From Variovorax sp. dw_308 (GTDB lineage Bacteria > Pseudomonadota > Gammaproteobacteria > Burkholderiales > Burkholderiaceae_C), in assembly GCF_019207085.1 (NCBI RefSeq), contig NZ_JAATOM010000002.1, positions 186,001-250,000 on the forward strand: a DNA stretch of 64,000 nucleotides. Direction: 5' to 3'. Shown here in pieces: positions 29,076 to 37,316 of the stretch; position 1 is the first letter of the stretch; each line of letters starts with the position of its first letter. The notes beneath the pieces were generated by a model. It saw only the letters and a program-made list of their open reading frames with translations, had not been told where the DNA came from and searched no databases. Position numbers and translations under genes: made by a program.

Positions 29076-29098
29076 CGCCTTTCGTCAGGCGGCTTTTT
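29076..29098 (+). terminator. Rho-independent terminator-like hairpin, plus strand
   Basis: CGCCT-ttcgtc-AGGCG is followed by GCTTTTT. The stem is only five pairs but is GC-rich with a T run on the plus strand. No plus-strand gene ends here, so it may end a small RNA that is antisense to the ku leader. Confidence 0.4.
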
Positions 29099-29424
29099 GC
29101 CATTTCATTCAATGAAATATTTAAATGCTGCTTGAGTTAGGACTTGGAACACGAAATCCTGAATCGCGAAGAAGCTCGATACCGAAAAGTACGCGACCAC
29201 CGGAACGCAATTCATTCAGATAATAAATAGTATCTGAGTCGGCCGATCCGAAACTCCCACGCGCCGGAATTTTGCGGGAACTCACCGGAACAGGGGGATG
29301 GCGCGCGGACCGGCAGACCGCCAGTTCCCCCTTGGGGACCATCATGCGCTTGACTCACGGCACGAATCTGCAGGCGGGCTACACCAATCAATTCCGCCCT
29401 TGCGTAGGACGACGCCAAAATTGC

Positions 29425-29444
29425 GTGTAGGGCAAATCCTACAC
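29425..29444. repeat. Inverted repeat GTGTAGG-N6-CCTACAC
   Basis: Seven perfect pairs surround a six-base spacer. A near-identical repeat (TGTAGG-N6-CCTACA) follows at 29482-29499, with centres 56 bp apart. Two copies of the same half-site and spacer suggest a dimeric regulator or paired RNA hairpins upstream of the 29669-30022 gene. Confidence 0.5.
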
Positions 29445-29481
29445 TATTGAATCAACAAAATTCCTGCGGCCAGTGGAATTA

Positions 29482-29499
29482 TGTAGGCACTCTCCTACA
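29482..29499. repeat. Inverted repeat TGTAGG-N6-CCTACA (second copy)
   Basis: Six perfect pairs around CACTCT match the core of the 29425-29444 repeat. It lies about 170 bp before the small membrane protein start. Confidence 0.5.
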
Positions 29500-29506
29500 A
29501 AAATAA

Positions 29507-29551
29507 CACCCCCCAAATGGGTGATATTTTTTTAACCTTAAAAAAATCACC
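29507..29551. terminator. Hairpin with T run nested in an AT-rich palindrome
   Basis: CACCC-N7-GGGTG (29507-29523) is followed by ATATTTTTTT, a terminator layout on the plus strand. The same T run pairs with the A run in a larger palindrome (GGTGAT ... ATCACC, 29520-29551). It could end a short plus-strand transcript that contains the two GTAGG hairpins. Confidence 0.45.
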
Positions 29552-29668
29552 AACCACCACGAAAGCTAGTAGTTTGGTGTACCAGCTGGCAATTGAATTC
29601 GAAAACACCGTGAAATAATCCTATTCAGTCACTGGCCTGCTCCCCAAAAAAAAGGCAGCATTGGATGC

Positions 29669-30022
29669 ATGACAAAGCCATTTCTCCTTCTCTCCAGTTT
29701 GCTCCTGACGGGTGCGGTGGTGGCACTCGTGGGATGGCAGGCGCTGTTCGGGATCACGGTCCTGTCGTTCTGCACCCTGCTCTGGTCCAGCGAGGGGCCG
29801 CCGCAGACACTCTCCAGCGAGGGCGTGGATGAAGTCGAAGCACCCGGCTTGCAAGCCCTGCCTTCGATCGACGCGACCGGCATCGAAGAGGCGATCGATG
29901 ACGCGGGCTGGTATTACCCACTGGCCGACACGGTGCTCGCGCTGTCGGCGGCCAACGAAACCAGTTTTGGCGATCTGGAACCCGGCCCCGCGCAGGTCGC
30001 GTTCAACGCAGTGAGCGCCTAG
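29669..30022 (+). CDS. Small membrane protein of unknown function
   Basis: This 117-residue protein starts at MTKPFLLLSSLLLTGAVVALVGW. One long or two short hydrophobic segments occupy residues 4-40 (WQALFGITVLSFCTLLW). An acidic hydrophilic tail (DEVEAPGLQALPSIDATGIEEAIDDAGWYYPL) probably lies outside the membrane. It is the only plus-strand gene between ku and ligD and follows the AT-rich, hairpin-dense island. No family is recognised. Confidence 0.5.
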   Translation: MTKPFLLLSSLLLTGAVVALVGWQALFGITVLSFCTLLWSSEGPPQTLSSEGVDEVEAPGLQALPSIDATGIEEAIDDAGWYYPLADTVLALSAANETSFGDLEPGPAQVAFNAVSA

Positions 30023-30055
30023 CCAAGCTGCCAGCGCGGGCCTGGCAGTCGCGGC

Positions 30056-32539
30056 TCAGCCCGTGAAGTCGAGCAGTTTCATCGCCTTTCCCAACCCCTG
30101 CGGCGCATAGCCCTTCCACGGATCGTTGCCCCGGTCGAGCCGTTCGTGAACGTTGGCGATGCTCCATTGGGCGCCGCCGCGGACCTCATCGACTTCGTCC
30201 CAAGTCAACGGAATCGACACCCCCAGCCCCGGCCTGGCCCGGGCCGACCAAGCCGCCGCCGTGGTGGCGCCAAAGCCGTTGCGCAGATAGTCCGGAAAGA
30301 TCTTCCCGACCCGGTTCTTCGGCCCGCTCCTGGCGACAAACAACTGCGGGATGGTTCGCGCAAGGTGCTGCACGATCGCCTGCGAGAAAGACTTGACCGT
30401 CTCCCAGTCGTGTTGCTTCTTCAGCGGCACCACCACATGCAGGCCCTTGCCGCCGCTGGTCTTCACGAATGACACCAGCCCCAGCTCTTTCAACAGCACG
30501 CGCACCAGGTGCGCGGCCTTCTGCATCGACTTCCATGTGACGCCCTCGCCGGGGTCGAGGTCGAAGGTCATGCGATCGGGCTTGTCGATCGCCGACTTGA
30601 CCGCATTCCAGGTGTGGAACTCCACCACGTTCATCTGCGCCGCAGACAACACGGCTTGCGCGTTGGGCACTTCCAGATAGGCGGGATGCGCCGGATCGAG
30701 CGCCTGGTCCAGCGGCTTCACGCCCGGCATGCGGCCTTCAAGGTGCTTCTGGAAGAACAGCTCTCCCTGCACACCCGCCGGCGCCCGCACCAGGGACACC
30801 GGGCGAGCCTTCAGGTGCACCAGCAGGAGCGGCGCCACCAGTCCGTAGAAGCGCACCAGGTCCAGCTTGGTCAGGCCGGTCGACGCGTCGATGACACGCT
30901 CCGGATGGGTGACCTTGGGCATGGAAGGGCCGAGTGGTCGTGCAGCCATGGATGGCGCCTCCTTGGGTCGTTCGCGAACGATCGCCTTCGCCGGTTTGTC
31001 GGCACGCAGCCCGTGGAACACGGCATGGCGAATGCGGCCGGTCCGGGTCCATTCGCCAAAACTCACCTCCGCCAGCAGGCTGGGCTCGACCCAGTGCGCC
31101 GTGCGATCCAGTTCGGTCGGGCCGCTGAGCGGCGACTTGCGCGCGGCCAGCGCATCGAGGCGCTTCTTCAGGCCGAGCAGCGTCTTCTCGTCGAAACCCG
31201 TGCCGACGTTGCCGGCGTAGTTCAACTTGCCATGCTCATCATGCACAGCCAGCAGCAGCGAGCCGAAGCCGCTGCGCGTGCCCTGGGGATCGGTGTAGCC
31301 GGCGATGACGAATTCCTGCCGCCGCGCGCATTTGAGCTTGATCCAGGTGTCCGCGCGGCGCATGACGTAAGGCGCGTCGCGCCGCTTGCCGATCAAGCCC
31401 TCGAGGCCCATGCGGCATGCGGATGCCAACAGGTCCTGCGGCCGGGCATCGAAGCTTTCGCTGAAGCGAAGGGCCGCGGGCGGACGGGCCAGCAGTTCGT
31501 GCAGGATCGTGCGCCGGGTTTCCAGCGGCTCCTTGCGCAGGTCGCGGCCATTGAGGAACGGCGCGTCGAAAAGGTAGTAGACGATGCCCGCAGTGCGGCT
31601 GCTGTCGAACGCGTTCTGCAACGCCTGGAAATCCGGCACGCCCTTGTCGTCGAGAACGACGATTTCGCCGTCGAGCCAGCCTGAGTCGAGCTTCAATGCC
31701 TGGATCGCGCCAACGAGGTGCGCCAGCTTGTGCGTCCAGTCATGGCCGTTGCGGGTGAACAGCTGGACGGCCTTGCCCTCGACCCGTGCCAGCAGGCGAT
31801 AACCGTCGAACTTCAGTTCGTACGACCACTCTGCCGCGTTGGCTGGAACGTTGTCGACCAACGCCGCCAATTGCGGCTGCAATTTCAGGGGCAACGCCGC
31901 CTTCTCGCCGGGAATGTCGCCAGGAATGTCGGCCGATGGCTTCCCTCGCGACTTGCGCGCGGGGGCCCGCGCAGTCGACGCCGCACGCGACCGCAACGGC
32001 ACCACGCTGTCGGGCATTTCATCGACCAGGCTGAACTCCGCCGCAGGCCTGACGAAGGCGTCCTTTTCCTTGATCAGCAACCAGGGGACCTGCTTCTCGC
32101 CACGGCCCTTGATGCGGATCAACGCCCAGCGCCCGTGCATCTTGTGCCCGTGCAGTTCGAACTTGAGCATGCCGTCACGGTAGCCCTCGTGCGCATCTTC
32201 CAGTGGCGTCCAGGTGCCTTCATCCCAGATCACCACCTTGCCGGCGCCGTACTGGCCCTCGGGGATGACGCCCTCGAACTGGTTGTAGGCGACCGGATGG
32301 TCCTCCACCTGCACCGCCATGCGCTTGTCGTGCGGGTCGTAGCTCGGCCCCTTGGGCACGGCCCAACTCTTCATCGTGCCATCGAGTTCGAGCCGAAAGT
32401 CGTAGTGCAGCCGGCTGGCCCAGTGCTTCTGGATCACGAACGCGAGCGATCCGCCACGCGTCGTCCCACCTTCCGCGGGTTCGGGCGTGACGGCGAAGTT
32501 GCGCTTCGCGCGGTAGAGCTTCAGCGAATCGTTGGACAT
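30056..32539 (-). CDS. ligD: Multifunctional DNA ligase D (phosphoesterase-ligase-polymerase)
   Basis: This 827-residue protein has all three LigD modules in the order phosphoesterase (about 30-175; QKHWASRLHYDFRLELDG), ATP-dependent ligase (about 225-530; catalytic Lys243 in ELKFDGYR) and archaeo-eukaryotic primase-type polymerase (about 550-827; FDLDPGEG and KTSGGKGLHVVVPL). With Ku it seals double-strand breaks by end joining. The domain order matches Pseudomonas/Burkholderia-type LigD rather than the mycobacterial polymerase-first order. Repeated GATGTC sites and a CAATTAATTG palindrome lie upstream. Confidence 0.95.
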   Translation of the reverse strand: MSNDSLKLYRAKRNFAVTPEPAEGGTTRGGSLAFVIQKHWASRLHYDFRLELDGTMKSWAVPKGPSYDPHDKRMAVQVEDHPVAYNQFEGVIPEGQYGAGKVVIWDEGTWTPLEDAHEGYRDGMLKFELHGHKMHGRWALIRIKGRGEKQVPWLLIKEKDAFVRPAAEFSLVDEMPDSVVPLRSRAASTARAPARKSRGKPSADIPGDIPGEKAALPLKLQPQLAALVDNVPANAAEWSYELKFDGYRLLARVEGKAVQLFTRNGHDWTHKLAHLVGAIQALKLDSGWLDGEIVVLDDKGVPDFQALQNAFDSSRTAGIVYYLFDAPFLNGRDLRKEPLETRRTILHELLARPPAALRFSESFDARPQDLLASACRMGLEGLIGKRRDAPYVMRRADTWIKLKCARRQEFVIAGYTDPQGTRSGFGSLLLAVHDEHGKLNYAGNVGTGFDEKTLLGLKKRLDALAARKSPLSGPTELDRTAHWVEPSLLAEVSFGEWTRTGRIRHAVFHGLRADKPAKAIVRERPKEAPSMAARPLGPSMPKVTHPERVIDASTGLTKLDLVRFYGLVAPLLLVHLKARPVSLVRAPAGVQGELFFQKHLEGRMPGVKPLDQALDPAHPAYLEVPNAQAVLSAAQMNVVEFHTWNAVKSAIDKPDRMTFDLDPGEGVTWKSMQKAAHLVRVLLKELGLVSFVKTSGGKGLHVVVPLKKQHDWETVKSFSQAIVQHLARTIPQLFVARSGPKNRVGKIFPDYLRNGFGATTAAAWSARARPGLGVSIPLTWDEVDEVRGGAQWSIANVHERLDRGNDPWKGYAPQGLGKAMKLLDFTG

Positions 32540-32749
32540 GCGGCCATCAGAGTCAAATGGACATCAATTAATTGCAAATTTCAACTGTTTACTTTCGATT
32601 TAGTTGCTTTTGATGTCAGCCAAGGCGTCGATTCGACGCAGGACATCAACGCAAACCCTAGATGTCCCGCATGCGACAGATCGCGAAAATAACGCACCTA
32701 TAGCATCGCCTCCACAAAAATACGCGCATTGACGCGTGGGAGGCAAATC
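32540..32749. promoter_or_regulatory. Divergent ligD/MFS promoter region with four GATGTC-type half-sites
   Basis: GGACATCAA occurs exactly twice (32559-32567 and 32641-32649). Reverse-complement forms occur as TTGATGTC (32610-32617) and GATGTCC (32661-32667). The last two form an inverted repeat with a 13-bp spacer. CAATTAATTG is at 32565-32574, within the first site. A regulator binding several half-sites is the simplest reading. Its identity is unknown. Confidence 0.5.
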
Positions 32750-34111
32750 ATGAGTTCAAACGCAAGTGCCGTTCCAGGCACTCTCGCCGCGCACGCCGCC
32801 GACAAGGGCCGGGTTGAAGCGCTTTACAAGAAGATAGGCTGGCGGCTTCTGCCCATCCTGCTGCTTTCCTACATGATCGCGTTCCTCGACCGGGTCAACG
32901 TCGGTTATGCGCAGTTGGGCATGAAGAAGACACTGCCTTGGGACAACGAGGTCTACGCGCTTGGCGCCGGCATGTTCTTCGTCGGCTACCTGATTTTCGA
33001 AGTACCGAGCAATCTCCTGCTGGCAAAGATCGGCGCCCGGAAAACCATGCTTCGCATCATGCTCCTGTGGGGAGCCTGCGCCGCCGGGATGATGTTCGTC
33101 GAAACCCCCATGCAGTTCTACGTCGTCCGCTTCGTGCTCGGCGCATGCGAGGCGGGTTTTTTCCCTGGCGTCATCCTCTACTTCACCTACTGGTATCCGT
33201 CGGTGCGGCGCGGGCAGGTGATCGCGATCTTCATGTCGGCGACTGCCATCATCAGCGTGCTGGCAGGCCCCATCTCCGGCGGCACACTCAAGTATCTCGA
33301 CGGCGTGAACGGCTGGCATGGGTGGCAATGGCTGTTCCTGACCCAAGGCATACCGGCTCTCATGCTCGGTGCCCTGGTGTTTTTCTGCCTGGACGACAAG
33401 CCGGACCAGGCCAAGTGGTTGTCCGAGTCCGAAAAGAACCTCGTGCGCTACAACCTTGAAACTGACGTCAGCGGCAGCAACGCTCACAGTGGTCATTCGT
33501 TCGGAGAAGTGCTGCGCGACCCGAGGGTCTACGTGTTTGCAGCGGCGTACTTCATCTTGCTGGGTTGCGCCTACACCATCATTTTCTATACCCCTACCCT
33601 GATCCAGAGCTGGGGCGTCAAGGACGTGCTGCACGTCGGCCTGCTGGCCGCCATTCCCAACGTCTTCGGCGTCATCGGGATGATCCTGATCGGCCGCAAT
33701 TCTGACCGGACGGGCGAGCGGCGCTTTCACTATTTCATATGCGTTGCGCTGACCGCCATCGGCATGGGCATCACCACGCTCACTATCGGCAACCTCACGG
33801 GATCCCTGGTGGCACTGTGCTTTGCAACGATTGGCATGACGGCCGCGACGCCGCTCTTCTGGACCGCCGCCACCGAGTACCTGCCCAAGGCGTCGGCTGC
33901 TGGTGGCATTGCCTTCGTCAGCAGCCTCGGTGCAATCGGCCCATCAGTCTTTCCATCCATCAACGCTGCCATCACCAAAGCCACAGGCAGTCCCACTGCC
34001 GGCATCTACGCCGTCATGGTGTGCTACTTTGCCTCCGGCGCCCTTCTGGTGATGGCCGTTGGAAAGCGCAAGGCCGGCTTCGTGCCCGGACCGAAGGTCG
34101 CCGTGCACTGA
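32750..34111 (+). CDS. MFS permease, anion:cation symporter family
   Basis: This 453-residue protein starts at MSSNASAVPGTLA, with a GGGAGG ribosome site seven bases upstream. Twelve hydrophobic segments are readable. The ACS-family signatures are clear: LSYMIAFLDRVNVGYAQLGM at helix 1, FEVPSNLLLAKIGARKTMLRIMLLWG around loop 2-3 and FFPGVILYFTYWYP at helix 5. Relatives take up tartrate, glucarate, 4-hydroxyphenylacetate or phthalate with protons. A rho-independent terminator follows. Its substrate is unknown, but the sugar-acid-like TRAP operon next door is suggestive. Confidence 0.87.
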   Translation: MSSNASAVPGTLAAHAADKGRVEALYKKIGWRLLPILLLSYMIAFLDRVNVGYAQLGMKKTLPWDNEVYALGAGMFFVGYLIFEVPSNLLLAKIGARKTMLRIMLLWGACAAGMMFVETPMQFYVVRFVLGACEAGFFPGVILYFTYWYPSVRRGQVIAIFMSATAIISVLAGPISGGTLKYLDGVNGWHGWQWLFLTQGIPALMLGALVFFCLDDKPDQAKWLSESEKNLVRYNLETDVSGSNAHSGHSFGEVLRDPRVYVFAAAYFILLGCAYTIIFYTPTLIQSWGVKDVLHVGLLAAIPNVFGVIGMILIGRNSDRTGERRFHYFICVALTAIGMGITTLTIGNLTGSLVALCFATIGMTAATPLFWTAATEYLPKASAAGGIAFVSSLGAIGPSVFPSINAAITKATGSPTAGIYAVMVCYFASGALLVMAVGKRKAGFVPGPKVAVH

Positions 34112-34161
34112 GAGCGAGGCACCCACAGCCCGCCTGAAATCGCGCGCCCGCGGGATTCATC

Positions 34162-34200
34162 AAGGCGCGGCACCTCTCCGGAGGGCAGCGCCTTTTGCTT
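34162..34200 (+). terminator. Rho-independent terminator after the MFS gene
   Basis: An outer stem GGCGC/GCGCC encloses an inner CCTC/GAGG hairpin and is followed by TTTTGCTTTT. It begins 50 bp after the MFS stop and should separate it from the TRAP operon. Confidence 0.65.
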
Positions 34201-34259
34201 TTCCGGTTCGCTCCGACACCAAGGAATACACCTACGCCGCCGCGTTGACCATCATTTTG

Positions 34260-34271
34260 TGTATCGATACA
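34260..34271. promoter_or_regulatory. TGTATCGATACA palindrome, probable LacI-family operator
   Basis: This perfect 12-bp palindrome with a central CG is the typical shape of LacI-family operators. It lies 56 bp before the TRAP receptor ATG. The LacI-type regulator encoded two genes downstream is the obvious candidate binder. Confidence 0.6.
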
Positions 34272-34326
34272 GTAAATCGTTCCACCGCATGCGATGGAGC
34301 CGTTTACCCCAGACAGGAGACACAAG

Positions 34327-35358
34327 ATGACCATGATTTCAAGGCGCAGGTTCGTCCAGACTTCCACGGCTGTTTCCCTCGCGGCGGCGACCATCGGCCT
34401 GGCTCGGACGGCCGGCGCACAGGCGCCGATCGCGTTGCGGCTGTCCTCTTCCCTCGCGGCCGACCAGAACTCGGCCCACGCCGTATGGACGGAGTTGATG
34501 CAGGCCAACCTGAAGAAGGCGGTGGGCGACCAGATCAGAATCGACTACTTCCCCAACAACCAACTCGGCAAGGAAGCCGACGTGGTGCAGCAGGTGAAGG
34601 TGGGCTCCATCGACATGATGACCACGGGCTCGTCGATCTGGGCCACCGTGACGCCGCAGTTCGGCATGCTCGACCTGGGTTACCTCTTCGACAGCTACGA
34701 CCACGTGGCGAAATCGCTCGATGGCGGCGTCGGCGCCAAGCTCAACGACATGCTGCAGAAAGGCACCGGCTGCCAGGTCCTCACCTGGGCCCAGCACTTC
34801 GGCGCGCGCAGCGTCTACACGAAGCAACCGGTCAAGTCGCTGGCAGACATCAAGAACGTGAAGCTGCGCGTGCTGCCCACGCCAGCCTTCATCGAGACCT
34901 TCAAGATCATGGGCGCGATACCGACGCCGATCTCTTTCGGCGAGCTCTACATGGCAGCCCAGACCGGCGTGGTCGACGGCTTCGAGCACGACGCCGCCAC
35001 CGTGGTCGCCAACAAGCTCAACGAAGTGGTGAAGTACTGCTGGACCACCGAGCACCTGTTCAGCCCGATGGTGTGCGTGGCCGGCAAGCGCGCGATGGAC
35101 AAGATCCCGGCCAACCTCCAGCCCGCCTTCCTGAAGGCCGCCGCCGACGCGACAACGCAGCAGCGCACCATCGGGGCGACCAAGGGCATGCAGGCCATCG
35201 AGGAACTCAAGAAGCTGGGCATCACCTTCTCGCCGATGGCGAAGAACGAGCGCGATCAGGTGCGCAAGGAGATGGACGAGAAGCTGTGGTCGGGGTTTGC
35301 CAAGCAGTACCCCGAGACCGCGCCGCTGTTCGCCGCCATTTCTTCGGCGCGCGGATGA
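34327..35358 (+). CDS. dctP: TRAP transporter periplasmic receptor (DctP family)
   Basis: This 343-residue receptor has a twin-arginine signal (SRRRFVQTSTAVSLAAATIGL ... GAQA). The start is MTMISRRRF after CAGGAGAC. The DctP fold is visible in YFPNNQLGKEADVVQQVKVGSIDMM, LPTPAFIETFKIMGAIPTPISFGELYMAAQTGVVDGFE and the arginine-bearing VKLRVL segment that normally binds the substrate carboxylate. It feeds the fused permease encoded 24 bp downstream. The ligand is probably an organic or sugar acid. Confidence 0.9.
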   Translation: MTMISRRRFVQTSTAVSLAAATIGLARTAGAQAPIALRLSSSLAADQNSAHAVWTELMQANLKKAVGDQIRIDYFPNNQLGKEADVVQQVKVGSIDMMTTGSSIWATVTPQFGMLDLGYLFDSYDHVAKSLDGGVGAKLNDMLQKGTGCQVLTWAQHFGARSVYTKQPVKSLADIKNVKLRVLPTPAFIETFKIMGAIPTPISFGELYMAAQTGVVDGFEHDAATVVANKLNEVVKYCWTTEHLFSPMVCVAGKRAMDKIPANLQPAFLKAAADATTQQRTIGATKGMQAIEELKKLGITFSPMAKNERDQVRKEMDEKLWSGFAKQYPETAPLFAAISSARG

Positions 35359-35382
35359 ATCGATGCCGGGTGAGCAACTGAC

Positions 35383-37287
35383 ATGTCGAGCGTGCTGCCA
35401 GCCATCCCCGAAGCGAACGTGGCGCCTGCCACCCCCGCGCTCGGCTTCGACGTCAGCCATGCTTCCGGACGATGGCTCGCCTGGGTCATGCACGTCACCG
35501 AGTACGTCGCGGGAGCGGTGCTGGCCGTCGACGTGCTGGTGGTATTCGTCTCGGTCATCTTCCGCTACTTCCTGCATTCGCCCTTCGACTGGGCCGAGGA
35601 GGTGGCCCGCGCGTTGATGGTCATCCAGGTGTTCTTCGGCGCGGCGACCGTGCTGGCGCGCAGCCGGCATGTCGGCATCGACCTGTTCCGCGGCATGCTG
35701 CCGGCGCGCTGGCAACCGGCGCTGCTGCAGTTCAGCGGCTGGATCATCGTGGGCGTGTCGGCGGGCCTGTTCGCATCGTCCTGCGAGCTGCTGGTCGATT
35801 CGTACAGCATGAGCACGCCGATCGGCTTTCCGCAATGGATGTATGTCTACCCCGTCACCATCGGCAGCCTGTTCATGACGCTGTTCGGCCTGGCCAATGC
35901 GGTGAACGGGCCGCCGCGCGTGGTGTGGGGCACGCTGGCCGCGGGGCTGGCGATGGTGGCCCTGGTGTGCGCGTGGAACTGGCTGATGCCGACGCATGCG
36001 ATTCCGCCCTGGGCGCTGCTCACGGCCGGCTTTCTCGGTGGCTTGCTGCTCGGCGTGCCGATTGCGTTCGTGCTGGCGCTGTCGTCGCTGGTGTATTTCA
36101 TGGCCGACCCGTCGCTGCCGATGCTGGTGTATTCGCAGCAGGTGATGGCGGGCACCGACCACTACGTGCTGCTGGCCATTCCGTTCTTCGTGCTGGCCGG
36201 GTTGCTGATGGAAGCCAACGGCATGTCGTCGCGGCTCATCGAGTTGCTGCTTCGGATGTTCGGCCGGCTGCGGGGCGGCCTGGGGCTGATCACGATCACG
36301 GCGACGGCCTTCTTCTCGGGCGTGTCGGGCTCCAAGCTGGCCGACATCGCGGCGGTGGGCGGCATCATCATGCCGGCCGTGCGCAAGACGCGGCAGGACC
36401 CCAACGAGACCGCCGGCCTGCTCGCCTGCACCGCCGTCATGGCCGAGACCATTCCGCCATGCATCAACATGATCATCATGGGCTTCGTTGCCAACATCTC
36501 GATTGCCGGGCTGTTCATGGCGGGGCTGGTGCCGGCCGCGGTGCTCGCGTTCTCGCTGGCAGCGGTGACCGTGTATGTCGGCCACAAGATCAACCCCGAC
36601 GAAGCCTTCGACGTGCGCACGCCGATGTTCCGCCTGCTCGGCGGCGCGCTGGTCGCACTGATCATGGTGGCGATGATCGGCAAGGGCGTCACGTCCGGCG
36701 TGGCGACCTCGACCGAAGTGTCGGCCTTCGCGGTGATGTATGCGCTGGTGATCGGCTGGCTGGCGTTTCGCGAGCTCACGGTGCGCTCGGTCATGCAGCT
36801 CTTCGTGCGCTCGGCCTCGATGGCGGGCGGCATCCTGTTCATCGTCGCGGCGGCGTCGAGCCTGTCATTCGCCTTGACGATCCAGCAGATCCCGCAGTAC
36901 CTCTCGTCCTTCATGATCGGCTTCGCGCATTCGTACGGCAGCACCATGTTCGTGCTGCTGTCGATGTTGATCATGATCGTGTTCGGCGCCGTGCTCGAAG
37001 GTGCGCCGGCGTTGATCATCTTCGGCCCGCTGCTGACGCCCATCGCGGCACAGCTCGGCGTGAACCCGCTGCACTTCGGCACGGTGATGGTCATCGCGAT
37101 GGGCCTCGGGCTGTTCGCCCCGCCGGTGGGCCTGGGCCTGTTCGCGACCTGCGCCATCACCGGCACCAATGTGAAAGACGTGGCCCGGCCGATGATGAAA
37201 TACCTGGTCGTGCTGTTCGTGACGCTGGTGGTGCTGGCGCTGGTGCCGGCGTTCTCGCTGTGGCTGCCGACACGGATGGGCCTGTGA
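35383..37287 (+). CDS. dctQM: TRAP transporter fused small and large permease (DctQ-DctM)
   Basis: This 634-residue membrane protein has about 16 helices. Residues 30-175 form the four-helix DctQ part (VSVIFRYFLHSPFDWAEEVARALMVIQVFFGA). From about 210 onward comes DctM with LLGVPIAFVLALSSL, GLITITATAFFSGVSGSKLADIAAVG and the C-terminal GTVMVIAMGLGLFAPPVGLGLF. Such fusions are common in TRAP systems. It uses a sodium gradient and the DctP receptor to import acids. Confidence 0.93.
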   Translation: MSSVLPAIPEANVAPATPALGFDVSHASGRWLAWVMHVTEYVAGAVLAVDVLVVFVSVIFRYFLHSPFDWAEEVARALMVIQVFFGAATVLARSRHVGIDLFRGMLPARWQPALLQFSGWIIVGVSAGLFASSCELLVDSYSMSTPIGFPQWMYVYPVTIGSLFMTLFGLANAVNGPPRVVWGTLAAGLAMVALVCAWNWLMPTHAIPPWALLTAGFLGGLLLGVPIAFVLALSSLVYFMADPSLPMLVYSQQVMAGTDHYVLLAIPFFVLAGLLMEANGMSSRLIELLLRMFGRLRGGLGLITITATAFFSGVSGSKLADIAAVGGIIMPAVRKTRQDPNETAGLLACTAVMAETIPPCINMIIMGFVANISIAGLFMAGLVPAAVLAFSLAAVTVYVGHKINPDEAFDVRTPMFRLLGGALVALIMVAMIGKGVTSGVATSTEVSAFAVMYALVIGWLAFRELTVRSVMQLFVRSASMAGGILFIVAAASSLSFALTIQQIPQYLSSFMIGFAHSYGSTMFVLLSMLIMIVFGAVLEGAPALIIFGPLLTPIAAQLGVNPLHFGTVMVIAMGLGLFAPPVGLGLFATCAITGTNVKDVARPMMKYLVVLFVTLVVLALVPAFSLWLPTRMGL

Positions 37288-37316
37288 TATTCAATCGAAG
37301 ACATGGAGAGCATTGA

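Larger units (their letters stand above)
28905..29668. other. AT-rich non-coding island between ku and the small membrane protein gene
   Basis: I see no convincing gene in these 764 bp. The composition turns AT-rich from about 29100 and most strongly at 29440-29640. Inverted repeats occur at 28972-28988 (CTGTTGC/GCAACAG), 29010-29019 (CAATTAATTG), 29076-29098 (terminator-like), 29216-29237 (TCAGATA/TATCTGA), 29425-29444, 29482-29499 and 29507-29551. A 74-codon minus-strand open frame at 29121-29345 resembles nothing I recognise. The ku promoter must lie at the left side. Confidence 0.6.

Noticed and set aside
29121..29345. 74-codon minus-strand frame in the AT-rich island
   Set aside because: No ribosome site, no recognisable motif and mixed codon use; not called as a gene.
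34339..36585. 748-codon minus-strand open frame across the TRAP genes
   Set aside because: His/Arg/Gln-rich composition is typical of antisense to GC-rich coding DNA; the plus-strand genes have clear domains.
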